Position numbers and translations under genes: made by a program. This document shows, one piece after another, positions 5,304-5,508 of a stretch of 5,508 nucleotides of DNA (position 1 is the stretch's first letter; each line of letters opens with the position of its first letter). The stretch lies in contig SKOL01000357.1 in the NCBI GenBank assembly GCA_007120055.1, forward strand, positions 1-5,508, in the 5' to 3' direction. The notes under the pieces are model-generated. The model did no database searches, was not told the origin of the DNA, and was given only the letters and a program-made list of their open reading frames with translations. Source of the DNA: Anaerobacillus sp. GTDB taxonomy: Bacteria; Bacillota; Bacilli; Bacillales_H; Anaerobacillaceae.

Positions 5304-5508
5304 TTACCACTGAAGTTGATTAAGTAATGAAAGCAATTCCGTATGCTGCTCTGTACTCAACCGCCAGTCACCAATCTCTGTTTTAATATCATCAAGTGTG
5401 ACATAACCTTTCACTAATCCGTTCAAGCGAGCGGTGATGGTTGCATCCGTAAAGTCGGCTTCAGATGGAAAAATACGTTTCAACATTTCAACGGCGTTAC
5501 CATAACGC
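5304..5508 (-). CDS. Unrecognised protein, C-terminal end (partial)
   Basis: The frame on the minus strand is open from the right edge of the window to TAA at 5306-5304, giving at least 67 residues. An internal ATG at 5486 exists, but the frame continues upstream without a stop (reading RYGNAVE before that Met), and no ribosome binding site precedes it. It is therefore better read as the tail of a longer gene than as a 60-residue protein. The tail is soluble and helical in character: NAVEMLKRIFP, a short segment with VKGYVTLDDIKTEIGDWRL, and an amphipathic end EQHTELLSLLNQLQW with a terminal Trp. I do not recognise the family. By hand count it has about 44% GC, like the fragment at the other window edge and above the operon. 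It converges on the TRAP operon and shares its terminator. Confidence 0.6.
   Translation of the reverse strand, partial: RYGNAVEMLKRIFPSEADFTDATITARLNGLVKGYVTLDDIKTEIGDWRLSTEQHTELLSLLNQLQW

Noticed and set aside
1..5508. CRISPR array, tRNA or rRNA gene, insertion sequence, defence or toxin-antitoxin system
   Set aside because: I looked for regularly spaced repeats, cloverleaf-like structures, transposase motifs with terminal inverted repeats, and small paired genes. None was found.

Overview
The window looks like chromosomal DNA from a low-GC Gram-positive bacterium, most likely a Bacillaceae member. The evidence is the strong AGGAGG-type ribosome binding sites, an LTAC lipobox lipoprotein serving as the transporter's binding protein, and AT-rich genes. 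A halophilic or alkaliphilic relative is plausible, because TRAP transporters normally run on sodium ions, but that is inference only.

Layout. Bases 1-183 are the C-terminal end of a glycerophosphodiester phosphodiesterase (+). Bases 184-760 hold no convincing gene. This gap starts with a degenerate structured tandem repeat (187-350) and then becomes extremely AT-rich, with a good sigma-A-type promoter at 597-625, a phased direct repeat just upstream of it and a weak cre-like site near the first start codon. A four-gene + strand operon follows: an FAD-dependent D-lactate / D-2-hydroxyacid dehydrogenase of the LDHD type (761-2125), then a complete three-part TRAP transporter consisting of the DctP binding lipoprotein (2195-3214), the small DctQ membrane subunit (3303-3779) and the large DctM permease (3779-5047). 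A terminator-like hairpin sits between dctP and dctQ, and a clean bidirectional terminator (5195-5231) closes the operon. The last 205 bases hold the C-terminal end of an unrecognised gene on the minus strand that runs off the window.

How the genes work together. DctP should capture a carboxylate outside the membrane and DctQM should import it with sodium. The flavoenzyme would then oxidise it to a 2-oxoacid and pass electrons to the respiratory chain. D-lactate or a related D-2-hydroxyacid is the natural guess for the transported substrate, but only the gene linkage supports it. Most of the window is ordinary. The points worth a second look are this enzyme-transporter pairing, the partial terminator after dctP, poly-G tracts at sensitive places, and the repeat and possible gene remnant upstream of the operon.
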